Positions 59,922 through 64,000 of a DNA stretch of 64,000 nucleotides are shown piece after piece; positions within the stretch are counted from its first letter, which is position 1, and each line of letters opens with the position of its first letter. The position numbers were made by a program, and so were the translations under genes. This DNA is from RGIG7332 sp045580305. Its GTDB lineage: Bacteria > Bacillota > Clostridia > Oscillospirales > JAAYXM01. The stretch is taken from the NCBI GenBank assembly GCA_045580305.1, contig JAZNNQ010000035.1, forward strand, positions 47,374 through 111,373, in the 5' to 3' direction. Below the pieces are notes generated by a model, which was not told where the DNA came from, did no database searches, and saw only the letters and a list, made by a program, of their open reading frames with translations.

Positions 59922-59968
59922 AAAATATATTCCGAAGAGTTTTGCAATTTCACTTCCTCGGGTTTTAA

Positions 59969-59997
59969 ATTCTATCACATATAATTTGAAAATGCAA
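59969..59997 (-). promoter_or_regulatory. Promoter of the retron-like locus
   Basis: TTGCAT (59992-59997), 17 bp, TAGAAT (59969-59974) on the minus strand; transcription would begin near 59962, 280 nt before the reverse transcriptase start. Confidence 0.75.
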
Positions 59998-60001
59998 TAG
60001 G

Positions 60002-60028
60002 AAAAAGCGGGGTGTCCCCCGCTTTTTT
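60002..60028 (-). terminator. Terminator of the G5/3D protein gene
   Basis: AAAAAGCGGGG and CCCCGCTTTTT with a short loop; T-rich on the minus strand. Confidence 0.9.
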
Positions 60029-61080
60029 TATTCTAAAATATAAACCTTTGCGCGACGACGGCCGAAGTTGTTACATTCCCTTACTGTATTGAAGTAAAGG
60101 TCGATCTTGTTGCCCTTGATCGCGCCGCCGGTATCAGCCGCAACAGCATAGCCGTAAACCCAGCTCTTGCCGTCAGCGGATGTAATATACATTCTTGTGC
60201 CCAACGGAATTACCCGGGGGTCAACCGCAATAAGACCCACACGCGCTCTTGCACCGCTTGCTGTCCACTGATTTGTATAATGCTCCTCAGCAGAATATGC
60301 GGTAGCCACAACATCAATTACCTTGGTATATCTGAGCGCACCGTCACGACTTGTGATGGTTCCGCTGCCGCCGATTACATTAGCGGCAACCTTTGTACCG
60401 TGCTCAACGATCTTTGTTACCGGCTGGGTAATAACGGTTTCCTTCATAACGGTTTCCGAAACCACTACGCCGTCGCGGGTCTTGGTCTCGACAACCTGTT
60501 CCTTTTTACCGTTTACACCCTTCTGAATAACCTTTTTGTAGCCGACATATTGGCTGTTATTCTTCTTAACCTTATCCTCGTAGGGGATTTCTACAGTCTT
60601 TGTACTCTCAGTAACGGTAATTCTTGCAACGGTGATGTTACTGCCGTACTGAACAGCGGAGTCCTGAGGCTGAGATACCTCGTCAATTTCGCCAACTGTT
60701 ACCTGCGCACGCTCTAAAGCCTTTGCAACCGTGTCATCGTGGCGAACCTCAACGGTGGTGGTATTACCGTCAGCGGTAACACTTACCGTACCCGAGCGCA
60801 TAACCGTAAGCTCGATCTCGCCCTTTTCATTTTCGACGGCGTAGGTAGCATCAAGCTCACCTAAATCCTTGCCGATGCTTTGTAAGAGCGCCTCGGTATC
60901 CTTCACATAGCTCATATGTGTTATTGTTTCAGCACCGTCACGGATTATATATGTCTCCACAGAGAAGGCGGAAACACCGATACACAACGCGGTGACCAAA
61001 ACAAGTGCGGGTGCAATGAAAGCGCGGCGGGAGACGAGTCTTCCTGCGCGGCTTAACCACTGCATAATGTTCGTAATCAT
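60028..61080 (-). CDS. Exported G5 and 3D-domain cell wall protein (YabE/Rpf2-like)
   Basis: A 350-residue protein with a basic start and one membrane helix or signal (about 20-42: FIAPALVLVTALCIGVSAFS). Then come DUF348-type repeats (for example VTADGNTTTVEVRHDDTVAKALERA), a G5 domain (VEIPYEDKVKKN ... GYKKVIQKGVNGKKEQV) and a C-terminal 3D domain with AVDPRVIPLGTRMYI and AADTGGAIKGNKIDLYF, the aspartates of a lytic-transglycosylase-like fold. It probably cuts peptidoglycan in growth or resuscitation. ATG 61080 with AAGGAGG. Confidence 0.93.
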   Translation of the reverse strand: MITNIMQWLSRAGRLVSRRAFIAPALVLVTALCIGVSAFSVETYIIRDGAETITHMSYVKDTEALLQSIGKDLGELDATYAVENEKGEIELTVMRSGTVSVTADGNTTTVEVRHDDTVAKALERAQVTVGEIDEVSQPQDSAVQYGSNITVARITVTESTKTVEIPYEDKVKKNNSQYVGYKKVIQKGVNGKKEQVVETKTRDGVVVSETVMKETVITQPVTKIVEHGTKVAANVIGGSGTITSRDGALRYTKVIDVVATAYSAEEHYTNQWTASGARARVGLIAVDPRVIPLGTRMYITSADGKSWVYGYAVAADTGGAIKGNKIDLYFNTVRECNNFGRRRAKVYILE

Positions 61081-61222
61081 ATTTTACCTCCTTGATCGGG
61101 CATTACTTTCATTCTGCCCAACCTTTTACCAACTTATGCTAAAAGCGCCGTAATATTCCTTAAATTTGGCACCTTGTTTTTTGCATAGTCGGCGATTGAG
61201 TTTTGGTCTTTCTCAATCATCT
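61081..61222 (-). promoter_or_regulatory. Structured 5' leader of the G5/3D gene
   Basis: A 140-nt leader with three helices: GATTGAG/CTCAATC (61194-61218), ACTTATGC with GCATAGT (61132-61139 with 61183-61189) and GGGCA/TGCCC (61098-61119), the last just upstream of the AAGGAGG. It does not match the c-di-AMP riboswitch often found before such genes. It may be a regulator of unknown type. Confidence 0.45.
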
Positions 61223-61229
61223 GTGAAGG

Positions 61230-61258
61230 ATTGTAACATATTGTAACTTTTTTGTCAA
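61230..61258 (-). promoter_or_regulatory. Promoter of the G5/3D gene
   Basis: TTGACA (61253-61258), 17 bp, TACAAT (61230-61235) on the minus strand. Confidence 0.85.
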
Positions 61259-61418
61259 GGCTTTTTGACAATTTATTGCATAAGTTTCCTTAAATTAACA
61301 GGTATTTTAATGGTTTTTTAGTAACTTTTTGGCGATTTTTGCGTTTTTGTGCGACCGCAAAATGATGTATTTTTTTGTAATTTTTGTCCACAATAAACAC
61401 AAGGTGGTGTGGTTTGCT

Positions 61419-62270
61419 ATGAAACGGGTTTTTAAATATTTTTTATTATTTCTTGCCGCTTTTATTTTTTCCTTTGGTTTCAATGTTTTTTTGCGTCCGG
61501 CGGGCATTGCGCCCGGTGGTCTTACCGGTTTATCACTCATTATCAACTACTTATTGCCCGCGCTTCCCGTGGGCACACTATCCCTTATTTTTAACCTTCC
61601 GCTCTTTTGGATCGGATTTAAAAATATAGGTGGCGAATTTGTGCTAAGCTCGGTTATTACTTCGGTTTTAATTTCGATTATGCTTGATCTGTATCCGTTT
61701 TTTCCTCGGGTGCAGGCGGAGCCGCTTTTATGTGCCATTTTCGGCGGCGTTATTATGGGAGGCGGTATGGGCCTTGCTTTTCTGGCAGGAGGCAGTACCG
61801 GTGGTGTGGATATTTTAATCCGCGTGCTGAGGAAAAAGTACCCGCAGCTCTCTATCGGTCAGCTGCTTCTTATTTTTGATGTTCTTATCGTCATTACCGC
61901 GGGACTCATCTATAAAAATATAAATAACGCGCTTTACGCTATGGCTACAATGTATGTAGCGTCTATTGCCCTGGATGCCATTCTCTACGGACTGAATTAT
62001 GCTAAGTGCGCCCTTGTGATAACCGATCAGGCAAAGCGGGTGAATGATTCCCTGCACCGTTCGCTGACCCGCGGAACGACCCTTATCCCCTGCTACGGCG
62101 GCTATGGCAACAACACAAAGTACATCGTGCTGTGCGCTGTCAAACGAGGGCAGCTTACCGCGCTTAAAGAGGCGGTATGGGCGGCGGATAAAAACGCCTT
62201 TGTGATTATGTGCGAGGCGACCGAGGTTCTGGGTCTTGGTTTTAAATCCCACAGTAAAAATTCACTTTAA
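61419..62270 (+). CDS. YitT-family membrane protein (DUF161/DUF2179)
   Basis: A 283-residue protein with five to six helices. The start FSFGFNVFLRPAGIAPGGLTGLSLIINYLL and GLAFLAGGSTGGVDILIRVLRKKYP are the YitT marks; the last 80 residues (GTTLIPCYGGYGNNTKYIVLCAVKRGQLTALKEAV) are the cytosolic DUF2179 domain. The transported substance is unknown. ATG 61419 follows AAGGTGG; a longer reading from 61329 is not supported. Confidence 0.92.
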   Translation: MKRVFKYFLLFLAAFIFSFGFNVFLRPAGIAPGGLTGLSLIINYLLPALPVGTLSLIFNLPLFWIGFKNIGGEFVLSSVITSVLISIMLDLYPFFPRVQAEPLLCAIFGGVIMGGGMGLAFLAGGSTGGVDILIRVLRKKYPQLSIGQLLLIFDVLIVITAGLIYKNINNALYAMATMYVASIALDAILYGLNYAKCALVITDQAKRVNDSLHRSLTRGTTLIPCYGGYGNNTKYIVLCAVKRGQLTALKEAVWAADKNAFVIMCEATEVLGLGFKSHSKNSL

Positions 62271-62291
62271 AAAGTTTTTGTGCTGTAATAC

Positions 62292-62320
62292 TTGCAAAAG
62301 TAATATAAAAAAGTTATAAT
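62292..62320 (+). promoter_or_regulatory. Promoter of the ABC ATPase operon
   Basis: TTGCAA (62292-62297), 17 bp, TATAAT (62315-62320). The leader has a TTTCAA/TTTGAAA hairpin. Confidence 0.78.
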
Positions 62321-62376
62321 AATTTCAAGGCGGATGCCCTGCTTTGAAATTGTTTTTCAAAGGGGTTATCTGTTAT

Positions 62377-63051
62377 ATGATTAAAATTTCCAATATGTCG
62401 AAAATCTACCACACCGCCGACAGTAAAGTCTGCGCGCTTAACAATGTTTCACTTAATATAAATGAAGGTGAGCTTGTGGCCATTGTGGGCAAGTCCGGTT
62501 CCGGCAAGACCACCCTTATGAATATCTTGGGTTGTCTTGATAAGCCAAGTTGCGGCTCCTATTTTCTTTTCGGGCGCGATGTGGGCTCTCTCTCCCATGA
62601 TGAACGGTCACTTTTTCGGCGCAAGGAGATAGGCTTTGTTTTTCAGGGTTTTAACCTGCTTTCAAAAATGTCCGCTCTTGAAAATGTGGCACTGCCCCTT
62701 ATGTTTGCAAAGGTGCCGTATCACGAGCGGATGGAACGGGCAAAAGCCGCTCTGTGCGAGGTGGGATTGGGCAAGCGATTATCTCACCGCCCCTCACAGA
62801 TGTCCGGCGGTCAACAGCAACGCGTGGCTATCGCCCGCGCGCTGGTGGGTAATCCCCGCCTTATTCTGGCAGATGAGCCGACCGGCAATCTGGACTCTAA
62901 GTCCGGCGAGGAGATCCTGAGCCTGCTTATGTCCGTAAACGATGCGGGACATACGGTTATTTTAATCACACATGATGAGAAAATTGCCCGTCGTGCCGGG
63001 CGCGCAATCTGCATAGCCGACGGTAAAATTATTTCAGATATTATACAGTAA
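62377..63051 (+). CDS. ABC transporter ATP-binding protein (MacB/LolD type)
   Basis: A 224-residue ATPase. Walker A GKSGSGKT (38-45), Q-loop in FVFQGFNLL, signature MSGGQQQRVAIARAL, Walker B LILADEPTGNLD, and the switch His in ILITHDEK. This is the type that works with FtsX/MacB-like permeases in lipoprotein, drug or peptide export. No permease is in the operon or near. ATG 62377 with AGGGG about 11 nt upstream; a TTG at 62344 lacks a site. Confidence 0.93.
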   Translation: MIKISNMSKIYHTADSKVCALNNVSLNINEGELVAIVGKSGSGKTTLMNILGCLDKPSCGSYFLFGRDVGSLSHDERSLFRRKEIGFVFQGFNLLSKMSALENVALPLMFAKVPYHERMERAKAALCEVGLGKRLSHRPSQMSGGQQQRVAIARALVGNPRLILADEPTGNLDSKSGEEILSLLMSVNDAGHTVILITHDEKIARRAGRAICIADGKIISDIIQ

Positions 63052-63064
63052 GGAGAATAAAGAT

Positions 63065-63553
63065 ATGGAACGCCGTGATAAATTTAATTATTATTTAGAC
63101 ATAGCGGAGACCGTGTTGGAGCGCAGCACCTGCCTGCGCCGCAAATTCGGTGCTATTATCGTCCGCAATGACTCGATTATTTCAACAGGTTACAACGGTG
63201 CGCCGCGTGGTCGCAAGAACTGCACGGATTTAGGCTGCTGTATACGCGAAGAGTTAGGCATCCCCCGTGGCGAGCGTTATGAGCTTTGCCGAAGCGTACA
63301 CGCGGAGATGAACGCAATTATCGCCGCCTCTCGCGAAGAAATGCTTGGTGCTACCCTCTATCTTGTTTGCCGCGATGGTCAGACCGATGAGCTAGTCGGT
63401 GGCGTTAATTCCTGCTCTATGTGCAAGCGCCACATAATCAACGCCGGCATTGAGCGTGTTGTCATTCGTGAAACGAAAGATACATATAAGATAATTTTAG
63501 TAAATGACTGGGTTCGTGATGATGATTCGCTTACCGGTAAATTCGGATATTAA
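63065..63553 (+). CDS. Deoxycytidylate (dCMP) deaminase-family protein
   Basis: A 162-residue zinc deaminase. RRKFGAIIVRNDSIISTGYNGAPRG at the start, the zinc His and proton-shuttling Glu in CRSVHAEMNAI, and the two zinc cysteines in SCSMCKRHIINAG. It is most like the ComEB/dCMP deaminases that supply dUMP for thymidylate. It follows the ABC gene by 13 nt with AAGGAG before its ATG. Confidence 0.92.
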   Translation: MERRDKFNYYLDIAETVLERSTCLRRKFGAIIVRNDSIISTGYNGAPRGRKNCTDLGCCIREELGIPRGERYELCRSVHAEMNAIIAASREEMLGATLYLVCRDGQTDELVGGVNSCSMCKRHIINAGIERVVIRETKDTYKIILVNDWVRDDDSLTGKFGY

Positions 63554-63569
63554 ACGGGAGGTACATACT

Positions 63570-63833
63570 ATGAATAAAACACTTAAGGTTATTCTCGGCA
63601 TTTTAGCCGTTGTGGCAATCGCTGCAACCGTTTCCTACGCTGTTTACCGCCTGCTCAACAAGGAAGGCAAGAAACCCCTTGCGGTTTTCAAGAGCAAGTT
63701 TAATGACGACGGCTCGGTTGAGGCTGTTGAGGTAAGTGAGGAAGAGCTTATAACAGAGGATGCCGTCAAGGAGGCTCCCGCTACTCCCTGCAACGATGCT
63801 GTTTGCGCCGTTGATATGTGTATGCCGTACTAA
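63570..63833 (+). CDS. Small membrane-anchored acidic protein (87 aa)
   Basis: An 87-residue protein with one N-terminal membrane helix (ILGILAVVAIAATVSYAVYRLL, about 8-29), a short basic stretch and an acidic tail (VEAVEVSEEELITEDAV) that ends with three cysteines in PCNDAVCAVDMCMPY. I do not recognise it. ATG 63570 follows GGGAGG. It lies 16 nt after the deaminase gene and closes the operon. Confidence 0.75.
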   Translation: MNKTLKVILGILAVVAIAATVSYAVYRLLNKEGKKPLAVFKSKFNDDGSVEAVEVSEEELITEDAVKEAPATPCNDAVCAVDMCMPY

Positions 63834-63922
63834 ACTAAATAAAAAACACCCAGATGCGAAACGCCACAGCCAGATAAGGAAGCATTGGTTTTGATACCAT
63901 ATTTTCCGTAAATAGTGCATCA

Positions 63923-63960
63923 AAAATTCCGGTAATACGCCAGTATTACCGGAATTTTAT
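63923..63960 (+). terminator. Terminator downstream of the deaminase operon
   Basis: A 16-bp perfect stem (AAAATTCCGGTAATAC and its complement) followed by ATTCTTTCTCTTT. The 90 bp before it hold no gene. Confidence 0.8.
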
Positions 63961-64000
63961 TCTTTCTCTTTACAAAAAATCTTGCTTTCAAAACTGCCTT

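Noticed and set aside
61081..61258. Cyclic di-AMP (ydaO) riboswitch before the G5/3D gene
   Set aside because: The conserved sequence blocks of that class are absent, although the leader is structured.
1..64000. CRISPR arrays, insertion sequences, prophage genes
   Set aside because: No regularly spaced repeats, transposase or phage structural genes were found.

Overview
This window looks like a chromosomal stretch from a Gram-positive Bacillota, most probably a gut-type member of class Clostridia. The reasons are a T-box leader, strong AAGGAGG ribosome binding sites, sigma-A promoters with 17-bp spacers, and a gene set that includes Rex, RicT/DarA, FemAB-type bridge transferase, S-layer homology (SLH) and CsaB proteins, SpoVB-like flippases, PyrK/PyrD and SdpR/SdpI. 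The species cannot be named from the sequence. There is no rRNA, CRISPR array or transposase; one tRNA is present.

Layout. 0-8 kb: 5' part of a UDP-ManNAc dehydrogenase gene, a small protein, a T-box-controlled sodium:solute symporter, transketolase, and rpsO-pnp separated by a remarkable long hairpin. 8-18.6 kb: a SpoVB-like flippase, a GNAT/aldose-epimerase fusion, and a six-gene operon (femX-like, alr, amino acid decarboxylase, darA, holB, ricT), then a CBS protein and a deacetylase-like protein. 18.8-29.7 kb: surface polysaccharide genes (DegT aminotransferase, VanZ-like, glycosyltransferase, a glycosyltransferase-CsaB fusion, DUF4330, O-antigen-ligase-like), a two-component system and an SLH protein. 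CsaB pyruvylation of wall polysaccharide is what SLH domains bind, so these pieces probably serve one anchoring system. 29.7-46.6 kb: icd-rex, polA-rimI-tsaD, then a roughly 10-kb minus-strand run from a lipoprotein/two-component block through prmC, recA, recX, rimO, pgsA to cysS. 46.8-56.2 kb: pyrK-pyrD, a phosphatase-GNAT fusion, a second flippase, an SDR enzyme, a CLC-F-like antiporter, pyrF, pyrC and a lipoprotein.

56.3-61 kb is the most accessory-looking part: a tRNA-Arg whose 3' end is duplicated 142 bp downstream around a palindrome, mntP divergent from an sdpR-sdpI operon with two matching operators, and a lone retron-type reverse transcriptase whose 280-nt leader carries an msr-msd-like fold and its own promoter. 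The retron-like locus has no recognisable effector next to it and is my best candidate for an undescribed system. 61-64 kb: a G5/3D cell-wall protein with a structured leader, a YitT protein, an ABC ATPase, a dCMP-deaminase-family protein and a small membrane protein.
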